Source: an uncultured Bacteroides sp.
GTDB lineage: Bacteria > Bacteroidota > Bacteroidia > Bacteroidales > Bacteroidaceae
Length of the DNA: 64,000 nt
Direction: 5' to 3'
Assembly: GCA_900552075.1 (NCBI GenBank)
Contig: URYL01000012.1
Span: 7,104 to 71,103 of the forward strand
Under the pieces are notes generated by a model that was not told the DNA's origin, did no database searches, and saw nothing but the letters and a program-made list of their open reading frames with translations. Positions 34,340-43,474 of this stretch are shown piece by piece. Position 1 is the first letter of the stretch. Every line of letters starts with the position of its first letter. Both the position numbers and the translations under genes were made by a program.

Positions 34340-35080
34340 TTATTTTGTCGCAAAATAGAGTGTACACGTACCCATGGTCAGTCGTTTGAACTTTACCTCG
34401 CTGAAGCCGGCCTTCCGGATAATTTCCTGCATGACTTCTCCTTGCGGAAAAGCCTTGATTGATTCGGGCAGGTAAGTATAGGCGCTGCGGTCTTTCGAGA
34501 GCAGCCATCCCATGGCCGGTATCACCAGCTTGGAGTAAAGTGCGTAACCCTGTTTCATGGGGAAATGTGCCGGTTCCGACAGTTCCAGAATGACAAGATG
34601 TCCGCCGGGCACCAATACTCTGTACATCTCTTTCAGGCCCTTGTCCAGATGCTCGAAGTTGCGGATTCCGAATGCCACCGTGATGGCATCAAACCGGTTT
34701 TCGGGGAAGGACAGTGCCGTACAGTCTTCTTTCGCAAAAGAAATCTGTTGGTCGAGTCTCAGCTGTTTCACCTTCTCGCGTCCCACGTTCATCATGCCCT
34801 CCGAGATATCCGTACCAATCAGCTCGGCCGGTTGCAGCATCTGGCAGGCCTGGATGGCGAAATCGCCCGTGCCGGTAGCCACGTCCATGATGTGCTGGGG
34901 ATGATAAGGTTCCAGCAGGCGGATAGCTTTCCGTCGCCAGCTTTTGTCGATGCCCCATGACATCAGGTGGTTCAGGTTGTCGTATGCCGGTGCGATGTGG
35001 TCGAACATTTTTTCTACCTGGGCAGCCTTGCCCTCTTTTTCGTTGTATGGCTTGATATTTTCTTGTGGGTAATGAGACAT
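34340..35080 (-). CDS. menG: Demethylmenaquinone methyltransferase MenG (UbiE family)
   Basis: 246 residues from the ATG at 35080 (family start SHYPQENIKPYN). The SAM-binding motif MDVATGTGDFAIQA lies near residue 65, with FDAITVAFGIRNFEHLDKGL and the C-terminal KRLTMGTCTLYFA. Methylates demethylmenaquinone with SAM in the last step of menaquinone synthesis, the quinone of these anaerobes. Longer in-frame starts would run into the intergenic hairpin before purC. Confidence 0.94.
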   Translation of the reverse strand: MSHYPQENIKPYNEKEGKAAQVEKMFDHIAPAYDNLNHLMSWGIDKSWRRKAIRLLEPYHPQHIMDVATGTGDFAIQACQMLQPAELIGTDISEGMMNVGREKVKQLRLDQQISFAKEDCTALSFPENRFDAITVAFGIRNFEHLDKGLKEMYRVLVPGGHLVILELSEPAHFPMKQGYALYSKLVIPAMGWLLSKDRSAYTYLPESIKAFPQGEVMQEIIRKAGFSEVKFKRLTMGTCTLYFATK

Positions 35081-35114
35081 GCGTGGAAAGTTAAGATGGG
35101 ACAATGTAATGGTG

Positions 35115-35161
35115 AATCTCCCTCTGAGAATGAAAGCCGTTTCATTCCGCAAAGGGAGATT
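35115..35161. other. Intergenic two-part hairpin between purC and menG
   Basis: Basal stem AATCTCCCT (35115-35123) / AGGGAGATT (35153-35161), internal loops, apical stem GAATGAAA (35128-35135) / TTTCATTC (35140-35147) with loop gccg. No T-run on either strand, so not a standard terminator. A processing or mRNA-stability element in the operon is possible. Confidence 0.6.
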
Positions 35162-35185
35162 AGGGGTCAGATACTTTCTGTATGA

Positions 35186-36133
35186 TTAAAGCATCAAATA
35201 GTCGGTCACGTTCTTTTCGATACGTTTGGCCAGGTTATCTGTGTCACCTTTTACGAAGCTTTCGCCCGTGATGTGCTCAAACAACTCGATGTAGCGGTCG
35301 CTGATAGATTCTACGATGGCCGGAGTCATTTCAGGCACCTGCTGGCCTTCCTTGCCCTGGAAGCCGTTGGCCATCAGCCATTCGCGTACGAATTCCTTTG
35401 AAAGCTGCTTCTGTGGCTCTTCTTTTTCGAAGCGTTCTTGATAACCTTCTGAGTAGAAGTAACGGCTGGAGTCCGGTGTATGGATTTCGTCCATCAGGTA
35501 GATTTCGCCGTTGTGTTTTCCGAATTCATATTTCGTGTCTACCAGAATCAGACCCCGTTCAGCCGCCATCTGAGTACCGCGTTCAAACAAAGCCAGTGTA
35601 TATTTCTCCAGAATGGCATATTCTTCCGGAGTAGCCAGTCCTCTGGCCAGGATTTCTTCTTTGGAAATATCTTCATCGTGCATACCCATTTCAGCCTTGG
35701 TGGTCGGAGTGATAATCGGATGAGGGAATTTCTCGTTTTCTCTCATGCCTTCCGGCAGACGCACGCCGCAGATTTCACGCACGCCGCTCTTGTAGGCACG
35801 CCATGCGCTTCCGCAAAGGTAGCCGCGTACAATCATTTCTACAGGGAAACCTTTGCACATCACGCCCACGGTAACCATCGGGTCGGGAGTAGCGAGTTTC
35901 CAGTTCGGGCAGATATCTTTGGTTGCGTCCAGAAATTTAGCCGCAATCTGGTTCAGCATCTGTCCTTTATAAGGGATACCTTCCGGCAGCACGACATCGA
36001 ATGCCGAGATACGGTCGGTAGCAACCATTACTAACTTTTCATCGTTGATGTTGTACACATCACGTACTTTTCCGTGATACACACTTTTCTGTCCAGGAAA
36101 GTGGAAGTCTGTTTTTGTTAAAGCTTTACTCAT
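35186..36133 (-). CDS. purC: SAICAR synthetase PurC
   Basis: 315 residues. Phosphoribosylaminoimidazole-succinocarboxamide synthase of purine synthesis. The sequence contains KVRDVYNI, DRISAFDVVLPEGIPYKG, EMIVRGYLCGSAWRAY, DTKYEFG and DEIHTPDSSRY: SAICAR synthetase signatures of the longer, yeast-like class (~300 residues rather than ~240). Lies 43 bp after phoH on the same strand. Confidence 0.95.
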   Translation of the reverse strand: MSKALTKTDFHFPGQKSVYHGKVRDVYNINDEKLVMVATDRISAFDVVLPEGIPYKGQMLNQIAAKFLDATKDICPNWKLATPDPMVTVGVMCKGFPVEMIVRGYLCGSAWRAYKSGVREICGVRLPEGMRENEKFPHPIITPTTKAEMGMHDEDISKEEILARGLATPEEYAILEKYTLALFERGTQMAAERGLILVDTKYEFGKHNGEIYLMDEIHTPDSSRYFYSEGYQERFEKEEPQKQLSKEFVREWLMANGFQGKEGQQVPEMTPAIVESISDRYIELFEHITGESFVKGDTDNLAKRIEKNVTDYLML

Positions 36134-36176
36134 TGTCTTGTTATGTTTAGTAATGAATAGGATTCGTTATGTGTGT

Positions 36177-37175
36177 TTATGCCTGTGGAGTCTTTTCGGC
36201 TTCTCTGGCAGCACGTAATTGTTTTCTTTCCGCTTTCTCTTTTTCCTCGAATTTCTCGTAGGCTTCTACGATGCGGGTCACCAGTTTGTGGCGGACAATG
36301 TCTTTCTTGTTCAGTTCGATGAAGCTGATGCCTTTCACGTCTTTCAGGATTTTCATGGCCTGCACGAGTCCCGAAGTCTGCGAGGCGGGAAGGTCAATCT
36401 GCGTCATGTCGCCCGTCACAATCATCTTGGTGTTCATGCCCATTCGGGTGAGAAACATTTTGATCTGCTGGGTGGTGGTGTTCTGCGCTTCGTCCAGGAT
36501 GACCACTGCGTCGTTCAGCGTACGTCCGCGCATGAAGGCCAGCGGTGCAATCTGGATGACGTTCAGTTCCATGTATTCCTTCAGCTTGGCCGCCGGAATC
36601 ATGTCCTGAAGCGCATCGTATAGCGGTTGCAGGTAAGGGTCAATCTTGTCCTTCATGTCGCCAGGCAGGAATCCTAACTTCTCGCCTGCTTCTACGGCCG
36701 GACGGCTGAGGATGATTTTCTTGATTTCCTTGTTCTTCAGAGCCCGTACTGCCAGGGCGATGGCCGTGTAGGTCTTTCCCGAACCCGCCGGACCGATGGC
36801 AAAAATCATGTCATTCTTTTCGAATTCGCGCACCAGCTTCAGCTGGTTTTCACTTCTCGGAGTAATCGGCTTGCCCGTCACACTGAACACGATGGCATCG
36901 CCCGTCTTTTCAATTTTCGGGGCATTGCCCTTCACGATGTCCAGGATGACTTCTTCGTTGAGCGAGTTGTACTGCACGCAGTGTTTCTCCAGAGCCAGGA
37001 CAGCCTCTTCGAAAGCGCACATTTCCTCCTCGTCTCCCATGATTTTGATGACGTTTCCGCGTGCTACAATCCGCAGCTTGGGAAACAGGGCCTTGATCAT
37101 CTGCATGTTGGCATTGTTCACGCCATAGAAGATCACCGGGTCAATATCTTCGAGTACGATATGTTTCTCTATCAT
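36177..37175 (-). CDS. PhoH family ATPase
   Basis: 332 residues. Walker A GPAGSGKT (128-135), Walker B VVILDEAQNTT, and an N-terminal ~100-residue nucleic-acid-binding-like region, as in PhoH/PhoL proteins. ATPase linked to RNA metabolism; the exact role is not settled. First gene of the minus operon continuing with purC, menG, aroE and a hydrolase. Confidence 0.92.
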   Translation of the reverse strand: MIEKHIVLEDIDPVIFYGVNNANMQMIKALFPKLRIVARGNVIKIMGDEEEMCAFEEAVLALEKHCVQYNSLNEEVILDIVKGNAPKIEKTGDAIVFSVTGKPITPRSENQLKLVREFEKNDMIFAIGPAGSGKTYTAIALAVRALKNKEIKKIILSRPAVEAGEKLGFLPGDMKDKIDPYLQPLYDALQDMIPAAKLKEYMELNVIQIAPLAFMRGRTLNDAVVILDEAQNTTTQQIKMFLTRMGMNTKMIVTGDMTQIDLPASQTSGLVQAMKILKDVKGISFIELNKKDIVRHKLVTRIVEAYEKFEEKEKAERKQLRAAREAEKTPQA

Positions 37176-37211
37176 TGAGTTTCTTCAGATTCGCTTGTAT
37201 TTTATTTTTTG

Positions 37212-37219
37212 CAAAAATA
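37212..37219 (-). promoter_or_regulatory. -7 promoter box of the phoH operon
   Basis: Minus-strand TATTTTTG (TAnnTTTG), 36 bp before the phoH ATG; no clear -33. Confidence 0.5.
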
Positions 37220-37248
37220 ATCATAACTTTTGATTGTAGAACGAGAAA

Positions 37249-37266
37249 GCAGAAGAAAATCTGCTT
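37249..37266 (-). terminator. Weak terminator after the C69 peptidase gene
   Basis: On the minus strand AGCAGA-ttttct-TCTGCT followed by TTCTCGTT; overlaps the stop codon. A short stem, so only weak support. Confidence 0.4.
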
Positions 37267-38914
37267 ACTTCAGTTCTTTCATTTTGTAGCGTTCGCCGGT
37301 CGATTTCACCAGTTCCTGCAAGAATTCCTTGCTGTATCCCGGGCGGTCCAGCGGAGCCGTGTTGCCGGTAGCCGGGCGTTGCAGCTGTCCGTTCTGCATG
37401 CGTTTCACGGCACCGTCGTTGTAGCGTACGATGAGGAATTCGCCCAGTTTCTTCCAGCTGTCTACGGCAGTCTGTGCCGTCATCTGCGTGTAGTTGGTCA
37501 GGAATTCCTTGGCTTTGGCCGGGTCTTGCTGATACAGTTTCAGGGCCGTGCTTTCAATGCCTTCCTGTGCCTGTGCATAAGTATCTTCCAGGCTGTTCTG
37601 TACGGTGCGCATGTCTTCCACCATCAGGTTGTAGCGCGGACGGATCATGTCGGCCACCCAGTTGTAAATCCAGAACGCGGAATCCCATGAGAAGGTCACG
37701 CAGTCACCGTTTCCTTGCTGGTAAGGATAAGGCACCTTGTCCGTGTTGCAGTACACCGGAGTGAAGACCGTCATGTTGGCGTCGTCCAGACCGAACCAGA
37801 GTACACCGCCGATGGCGTCGGGCAGGTTGGAACGCATCTGTGAAACGAATACGAAACCACTCTGCTGGGTAGAGATGGGGCGTTCGTTGAAATATTCCTG
37901 TCCATCTACCTTAAAGGTCAGCGGCGACAGGCGGTAAGGCATCTCGAAGCAGCCGGCACCCATGTCCTTGGTGATGTCGAGCGGAGTGCCTTCGTAGTGG
38001 TCACGCATGGCATGCTGGATGTCGCGTATCGAAATCTTCTGGTCCGGTTTCACGTAAAGCGGCATCGGCTCCTTGCTCTCGCCCTGGATATAAGAAAGGT
38101 AAGATTGACCGGTCGCCTTGCTGAACATGTTGTAGAAGCTCCACACACGTGCCTCGCAGAAACGCAGGCCGCTGAAATCGAGCGGGCAGTAAGCATCGGC
38201 AAAGCTGAAGTCCTTGTTGTTGCCGCTGAAATAGCCTTTTTCGCGGGCAAAGGAAATCACGTCGGGTGCATACAGGCAGTTTTCCTTATCGTTCATGTCG
38301 AACTTGTGGATGCGGCTCTGGTTGGCATGAGCGGCAATGCAGTCGTCCGGAATACGGACAGCCACCCATACAGCCCCTTTCACGCCCGGTCCTTTTCCAA
38401 TCATCTCCATGATCCAGGCTTCGTTCGGGTCGGCAATCGAGAACGATTCACCGCTGCTGTAGTAACCGTATTCTTTCACCAGGTCGGTCATGATTTTGAT
38501 GGCTTCTTTGGCCGTACGCGAACGTTGCAGGGCCACGTAAATCAGGCTTCCGTAGTCCATGATGCCGGTGCTGTCCACCAGTTCCGGACGTCCGCCGAAA
38601 GTGGTTTCCCCGATGGTCACCTGAAACTCGTTCGTGTTGCCGATGACGTTGTAGGTCTGTTTGGCTTCCTTGATTTTGCCCAGATATTTACCCGAATCCC
38701 AGTCGTAGATGTCGCGCATCTCGCCCGGTGCATGCTGGGCAGCCGGGTAGTGGCACAGGTAGCCGAACATGCCGTAAGAGTCGGCCGAGTAAGAAACGAT
38801 GACGGAACCGTCGGCCGAAGCCTTCTTTCCGACAATGAAGTTGGTACATGCCCATCCGTTGGCAATACATGCTGTCAGCAGAAAGACAGCCAGCATTATT
38901 TTTTTCATTTTCAT
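37265..38914 (-). CDS. Secreted C69 family (PepD-like) dipeptidase
   Basis: 549 residues. The signal peptide ends GWA and the next residue, C23 in CTNFIVG, is the expected N-terminal nucleophile of C69 hydrolases. KKASADGSVIVSYSADSYG and later WIMEMIGKGPGVKGAVWVAVRIPD follow the family pattern. Probably cleaves dipeptides outside the inner membrane. It starts 37 bp after the M23 peptidase on the same strand, so the two may be cotranscribed. Confidence 0.9.
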   Translation of the reverse strand: MKMKKIMLAVFLLTACIANGWACTNFIVGKKASADGSVIVSYSADSYGMFGYLCHYPAAQHAPGEMRDIYDWDSGKYLGKIKEAKQTYNVIGNTNEFQVTIGETTFGGRPELVDSTGIMDYGSLIYVALQRSRTAKEAIKIMTDLVKEYGYYSSGESFSIADPNEAWIMEMIGKGPGVKGAVWVAVRIPDDCIAAHANQSRIHKFDMNDKENCLYAPDVISFAREKGYFSGNNKDFSFADAYCPLDFSGLRFCEARVWSFYNMFSKATGQSYLSYIQGESKEPMPLYVKPDQKISIRDIQHAMRDHYEGTPLDITKDMGAGCFEMPYRLSPLTFKVDGQEYFNERPISTQQSGFVFVSQMRSNLPDAIGGVLWFGLDDANMTVFTPVYCNTDKVPYPYQQGNGDCVTFSWDSAFWIYNWVADMIRPRYNLMVEDMRTVQNSLEDTYAQAQEGIESTALKLYQQDPAKAKEFLTNYTQMTAQTAVDSWKKLGEFLIVRYNDGAVKRMQNGQLQRPATGNTAPLDRPGYSKEFLQELVKSTGERYKMKELK

Positions 38915-38951
38915 GTAGGTAGATTGTTTATGATTTGAGTTATTGATTCTT

Positions 38952-40613
38952 TCAGAACTTGTATTCCTTGCGGGCCGTGTTTCCGCATTGGTCGGTCACG
39001 GTCACCTCGGCCTTGTGGGGAACTCCCTTTTTCACCTTTTCCGAGTCTTGTATCACCAGAATGCCTTTCTTCAAACCGAAGAGGACAAACTTCCCGTCAA
39101 TGTACACCTTGTAGGTGCCGATACCCGATTCAGCGTCACTGATGCGGAACCGGATTTGCCGGTTGCTGCGCCATCCGCCCTGTCCGACGGGAGTGATTCT
39201 CGGCGCCACGGTATCCACATCGACAGAGAAGGTACCGAGAGAACGTATCCGGGTCTTGACCCATCCGTTCTCATATTTCCCGCCCATGGAGCTCCGCCAT
39301 TTGCCGGCCTTCTGCACGATGTAGTATTTCGTGGTGTCGGCCACCGGTTTGTGTCGCAGGCCGATGGACAAATCGCAGTAGCTGTGGATCGGTGTCCGTC
39401 CTGCATCCAGCACATAGTCGAAGGCGATGTGCGAGCTGTCCCCCTTGACGCGGGTGTGGAGTGGCACGTTGTCATATACGTAGTAGCGAGGCACCACCAG
39501 TTCCATGCCCGGTTGTTGGATGACATTGGTCCGGTTCCAGTAAAGCATCTCGTCTGCCTCCGGCTTGTAGGCAGGAATGTCCTGCCGTTTGCCCTTTATG
39601 GTAAATGCATACGTTCTGCGGTTGCCGAAATTGTCTTCCAGCACGTAGCGGAAATGATAGTCCCGTTCCTCGTTGATGTCCACAGCCCCCCGGTTCTCAT
39701 CCGTGCGGAGCAGCCGGATCCGGTTGCCGGGCAACTTATAGGAACGCATAATCAGCCGTCGTGTGCGGGTCAGTTCGTCGTAGTCCGTAAACCCGTTGAT
39801 CATGCGGTTCTCGTCGGGCAGTACCCGGTCGGTTGTACTGTTGAACACCTGTACCGAGTCCACATAAAGCGTGACCGAGTGTACGCCGTAGAAGTTCGAG
39901 GTACCGTCCATGTAATCCTTGGCGCTGATGCCCGTGTAGATTTTCCCCCACGCGTGGATGGGCTGTCTCAGGGCATTCACGTTGAGCAGTTTCTTTTGTG
40001 TGCTGCCGTTCACCACGCCCTCTCCCAGAATCGGATAAATGCCGATGAGGCTGGCCACGGGCGCCTTGCTGTCCTTCAGGTAACGCTTGAAGTAAGGCAT
40101 GGGGTCAATGTATTCCCCCGTTTCCGTCTGCCGCAGCTCCAGGTGCAGGTGAGGTCCAGCCGAAGCCCCTTCGTTGCCGCTCAGGGCAATGATATCCCCC
40201 TTCTTCACCGGAAACTGTCCGGGCTTGAATTTCAGGTCGCAGGTAAACGTTTCGTGCGCATACTGGTACTGGCGCACGTAAGCCTGTATGTTCTTGGCAA
40301 ATGACACCACGTGTCCGTACACCGAAGTCAGTCCGTTGGGGTGGGTGATGTAGAGAGCCTGTCCGTATCCTCCGTGCAATACCGCCACACGCGATACATA
40401 GCCGTCGGCAATGCAGTAAATGGGTTTGCCGGTTACCCCTTGTGTCTTGATGTCCAGCCCGTTGTGGAAATGATTGGGACGCAGTTCGCCAAAGTTGGCG
40501 CTGAGCAGAATCGGGAAGTCGAACGGAGAACGGAAGTAGTTGTCGGTGACATTCTGGGCCTGTCCGGAGAGTACCCCCGCCAAGGCCAGTGCCAGTATCA
40601 TTTTTTGTCTCAT
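38952..40613 (-). CDS. Secreted M23 family peptidase (LytM-like)
   Basis: 553 residues with signal peptide (ILALALAGVLSGQAQ). The LytM zinc site lies in HFHNGLD (H50, D54) and GPHLHLEL (H155, H157). The next ~390 residues are beta-rich repeats without a recognised motif. Likely a peptidoglycan endopeptidase, or a protein controlling one, in the periplasm. All four metal/catalytic positions appear present, so it is probably active. Long antisense frames across it are composition artefacts. Confidence 0.9.
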   Translation of the reverse strand: MRQKMILALALAGVLSGQAQNVTDNYFRSPFDFPILLSANFGELRPNHFHNGLDIKTQGVTGKPIYCIADGYVSRVAVLHGGYGQALYITHPNGLTSVYGHVVSFAKNIQAYVRQYQYAHETFTCDLKFKPGQFPVKKGDIIALSGNEGASAGPHLHLELRQTETGEYIDPMPYFKRYLKDSKAPVASLIGIYPILGEGVVNGSTQKKLLNVNALRQPIHAWGKIYTGISAKDYMDGTSNFYGVHSVTLYVDSVQVFNSTTDRVLPDENRMINGFTDYDELTRTRRLIMRSYKLPGNRIRLLRTDENRGAVDINEERDYHFRYVLEDNFGNRRTYAFTIKGKRQDIPAYKPEADEMLYWNRTNVIQQPGMELVVPRYYVYDNVPLHTRVKGDSSHIAFDYVLDAGRTPIHSYCDLSIGLRHKPVADTTKYYIVQKAGKWRSSMGGKYENGWVKTRIRSLGTFSVDVDTVAPRITPVGQGGWRSNRQIRFRISDAESGIGTYKVYIDGKFVLFGLKKGILVIQDSEKVKKGVPHKAEVTVTDQCGNTARKEYKF

Positions 40614-40637
40614 TTTTTCGTATTTGTTAAGCGGTTA

Positions 40638-40667
40638 CAAAGATATTAAGAAATCCTGAAGCTGCAA
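40638..40667 (-). promoter_or_regulatory. Promoter of the M23-C69 peptidase genes
   Basis: Minus-strand TTG (40665-40667), 19 bp, TATCTTTG (40638-40645). Confidence 0.6.
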
Positions 40668-40729
40668 TCTTTTTGGAATGACTCTAAAAAATACGTCGTC
40701 TTTTATTAGGATAATTTATCCGAATGGTC

Positions 40730-40737
40730 TATTTTTG
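40730..40737 (+). promoter_or_regulatory. -7 promoter box of the phosphosugar mutase
   Basis: TATTTTTG, perfect TAnnTTTG, ~45 bp before the ATG at 40783. Confidence 0.55.
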
Positions 40738-40782
40738 TCAGTGTATTGATATGCAAATTATTATTTATTAAACAGTATAATC

Positions 40783-42528
40783 ATGGAAAACAATGAATTA
40801 ATTCAACAGTGTACTGAGAAAGCTCAGACATGGCTGACGCCTGCCTACGACGCCGAAACACAGGCTGAAGTGAAACGCATGCTTGAAAATCCCGACAAGT
40901 CGGAATTGATTGATGCTTTTTATAAAGACCTTGAATTCGGTACAGGTGGTTTGCGCGGCATCATGGGAGCCGGTTCCAACAGAATGAATATCTACACGGT
41001 AGGTGCCGCTACACAGGGTTTGGCCAACTACCTGAACAAATGCTTTGCCGGAAAGAAAGACATCTCGGTAGTAGTAGGTCACGACTGCCGCAACAACAGC
41101 CGTAAGTTTGCGGAAATTTCTGCCGACATCTTCACAGCCAACGGTATCAAGGTATATCTGTTCGATGACATGCGTCCTACACCTGAAATGTCATTTGCCA
41201 TCCGTCACCTGGGTTGCCAGAGCGGTATCAACATCACAGCTTCTCACAACCCGAAAGAATACAACGGTTACAAGGCTTACTGGGACGACGGTGCACAGGT
41301 ACTGGCTCCGCACGACAAGGGCATTATCGACGAAGTGAACAAGATTTCCAGCGTGAGCGAAATCAAGTTCCAGGGCAACAAGGAACTGATTCAGATTATC
41401 GGTAAGGAAATCGACGACGAATACCTGCGTCAGGTACACACCTTGTCTATCGACCCGGAAGTAATCAAACGTCAGAAGGACCTGAAGATTGTCTACACGC
41501 CGATTCACGGTACCGGTATGAAACTGATTCCGCAGTCACTCAAATTGTGGGGCTTTGAAAACGTACATTGCGTGGCTGAACAGATGGTGAAGAGCGGCGA
41601 CTTCCCTACAGTGGTATCTCCGAACCCGGAAAATGCAGAAGCACTGACATTGGCCATCAAGCTGGCCAAGGAAATCGATGCCGACATCGTGATGGCTTCC
41701 GACCCCGATGCCGACCGTGTGGGTATGGCTTGCAAGGACAGCAAGGGCGAATGGGTATTGATCAACGGTAACCAGACCTGCTTGATTTTCCTGTACTACA
41801 TCATCAAGAACCGTATCGCCATGGGCAAGATGAAAGGCAACGAGTTCATCGTGAAGACCATCGTAACCACAGAACTGATTAAGAAGGTGGCCGATAAGAA
41901 CCACATCAAGATGCTCGACTGCTACACTGGCTTCAAATGGATTGCCCGTGAAATCCGTCTGCGTGAAGGCAAGGAACAATACATCGGTGGCGGTGAAGAA
42001 AGCTACGGATTCCTGGCTGAAGACTTCGTACGTGATAAAGATGCCGTGTCTGCCTGCTCACTGCTGGCTGAAATCTGCGCATGGGCCAAAGACCAGGGCA
42101 AGACTCTGTATGACATACTGATGGAAATCTACGTAGAATACGGCTTCTCACTGGAAGTGACTGTCAACGTAGTGAAACCGGGTAAGACGGGTGCCGACGA
42201 AATCAAGGCCATGATGGACAACTTCCGTGCATGTCCGCCGAAAGAACTGGGTGGTTCGGAAGTGGTTCTGGTAAAAGACTACAAGACCTTGAAGGCTACC
42301 GACAACACCGGAAAGGCTACAGACCTGGATATGCCGGAACCTTCCAACGTGCTTCAGTTCTTTACAGCCGACGGTACAAAAGTTTCTGTACGTCCTTCCG
42401 GCACAGAACCTAAGATTAAGTTCTACATGGAAATCAAGGGCGAAATGCATTGTCCGAAGTGCTATGCAGGTGCCGTAGCCGATGCCAAAGAAAAAGTAGA
42501 TGCAGTAAAGAAATCTTTGGGCATTTAA
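40783..42528 (+). CDS. Phosphoglucomutase/phosphomannomutase
   Basis: 581 residues, alpha-D-phosphohexomutase superfamily. The catalytic phosphoserine loop is TASHNPKEYNGYK (near residue 150), the metal loop DPDADRVG (near 310), the sugar-binding loop GGGEESYGF (near 405), and the phosphate loop RPSGTEPKIKFY near the C-terminus. Interconverts hexose 1- and 6-phosphates and so links glycolysis with glycogen and nucleotide-sugar synthesis. Codon use is strongly biased to AAC, ATC, GGT, CGT and CTG compared with its neighbours, suggesting high expression. Confidence 0.94.
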   Translation: MENNELIQQCTEKAQTWLTPAYDAETQAEVKRMLENPDKSELIDAFYKDLEFGTGGLRGIMGAGSNRMNIYTVGAATQGLANYLNKCFAGKKDISVVVGHDCRNNSRKFAEISADIFTANGIKVYLFDDMRPTPEMSFAIRHLGCQSGINITASHNPKEYNGYKAYWDDGAQVLAPHDKGIIDEVNKISSVSEIKFQGNKELIQIIGKEIDDEYLRQVHTLSIDPEVIKRQKDLKIVYTPIHGTGMKLIPQSLKLWGFENVHCVAEQMVKSGDFPTVVSPNPENAEALTLAIKLAKEIDADIVMASDPDADRVGMACKDSKGEWVLINGNQTCLIFLYYIIKNRIAMGKMKGNEFIVKTIVTTELIKKVADKNHIKMLDCYTGFKWIAREIRLREGKEQYIGGGEESYGFLAEDFVRDKDAVSACSLLAEICAWAKDQGKTLYDILMEIYVEYGFSLEVTVNVVKPGKTGADEIKAMMDNFRACPPKELGGSEVVLVKDYKTLKATDNTGKATDLDMPEPSNVLQFFTADGTKVSVRPSGTEPKIKFYMEIKGEMHCPKCYAGAVADAKEKVDAVKKSLGI

Positions 42529-42573
42529 GATACGGGGCGTGTGAGTGCGCCGCCAGAGATGATTTAAAATAAG

Positions 42574-42636
42574 GAATGTCATTCCCGCGAAGGCTTTCAG
42601 GAGTCTTTCTTGCTTCGGGAATGACATTCTTTTTTT
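42574..42636 (+). terminator. Terminator of the phosphosugar mutase
   Basis: Perfect 14-bp stem GAATGTCATTCCCG (42574-42587) / CGGGAATGACATTC (42616-42629), then seven T. Confidence 0.92.
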
Positions 42637-42842
42637 GTCAGAATGTTTGCTGTTTTGAGAAATCCCTGTCAAAAAAGACGGATTTGACGGGTTTTGCTAA
42701 CCGTGTCTGGCGGCAAAAAGCCTCTTCTGTGCAGCCGCTTTTTGGGACCCGAAAACCTCATCGGCCTCACAGGGGTCTGTAGAGGGGGTAGAAGGGGAAT
42801 GAAACGGTCGTCCCGGGAGAATGAAAAATGAAAATCCGGAAA
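42637..42842. other. Non-coding stretch before array C
   Basis: I see no gene. Contains an imperfect hairpin AAATCCCTGTCAAA / TTTGACGGGTTTT and separate copies of CAAAAAG / CTTTTTG. No promoter-like TAnnTTTG with coding sequence behind it. Confidence 0.4.
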
Positions 42843-42946
42843 AATCGCTTTGGCGTTCGGAGGCAAACGCAAAGGCGTTTCACTCCAAACGTCCTTGCGT
42901 TTTCCGGCAAACGCTTAGGAGTTTTCGGACAAACGCACTTGTGCCT
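42843..42946. repeat. Array C: five AAACG-N6-CGTTT units at exact 22-bp period
   Basis: Units start at 42843, 42865, 42887, 42909 and 42931. They read AATCGCTTTGGCGTTC, AAACGCAAAGGCGTTT, AAACGTCCTTGCGTTT, AAACGCTTAGGAGTTT and AAACGCACTTGTGCCT. The outer units are more worn. The 6-bp spacers are ggaggc, cactcc, tccggc, tcggac. The total length of 104 bp is identical to arrays A and D. It lies between the pgm terminator and the convergent GH109 gene. Confidence 0.85.
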
Positions 42947-43407
42947 TTTTTGTAAGCCTTAAAATGAAGATTTTTGAGGACTTTATTTTCTATTTCAAGC
43001 GTGAATATGAAATTTTCCGGCGTGACTGAATGAAAGTTTATTTCACTTCATGGTGTTCTTTTTGTTGCTGGAACAGCTTTCTTGTTTTCTTTTTCTTCTA
43101 TTCTGGGAAACTTTCTGTTTCTCCTTGAATTTGCGGAACTTCTTTTCCTGCACAGTTTGTGCATGAGGATTGACCTGAGGGCTGAATTTCCTTTTCTGGA
43201 GAAGAAAAAATGAGCAAAATGACAATTCCCGAATAAGGAAGCGAAACGTGGTTTTCTTACGATGGTGGCTTTCAGCTATTTTTCGAATGGAGACACCTCA
43301 TTTGGAGCAGGTACGATAGCAGACTGGTGGACAGAGTAGCAGTCTTTTGGGTTGATTTGAAAAACCATACGGCGGAAAAGAAAATGACCAATGGTCATAA
43401 AAAGATA
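42947..43407. other. Non-coding stretch between array C and the GH109 terminator
   Basis: AT-rich, no convincing gene on either strand. A 60-codon minus frame (43043-43225) with TTG start and a 32-codon plus frame (43031-43129) are both low-complexity and lack promoter support. No homology recognised. Confidence 0.4.
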
Positions 43408-43440
43408 AAAGGCTGTCTTCGGGGGAGGAAGACAGCCTTT
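43408..43440 (-). terminator. Terminator of the GH109 gene
   Basis: Perfect 13-bp stem AAAGGCTGTCTTC (43408-43420) / GAAGACAGCCTTT (43428-43440). On the minus strand it runs into TTTTATCTTTTT. Confidence 0.9.
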
Positions 43441-43474
43441 CTTTGTGAATTGTATGGAAGACTAATACCTTTAG

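Noticed and set aside
35115..35161. Terminator call for the purC-menG hairpin
   Set aside because: No T-run follows on either strand.
38943..40304. 453-codon plus frame opposite the M23 peptidase
   Set aside because: Antisense shadow: the minus frame has a signal peptide and an intact LytM zinc site, while the plus frame has no recognisable domain.
43031..43129. 32-codon Phe/Ser-rich plus-strand frame
   Set aside because: Reverse complement of the basic low-complexity stretch; no promoter and no family.
43043..43225. 60-codon basic minus-strand frame
   Set aside because: TTG start, low-complexity Lys/Gln/Ser composition, no promoter or ribosome site, no recognised homology. Best read as chance.
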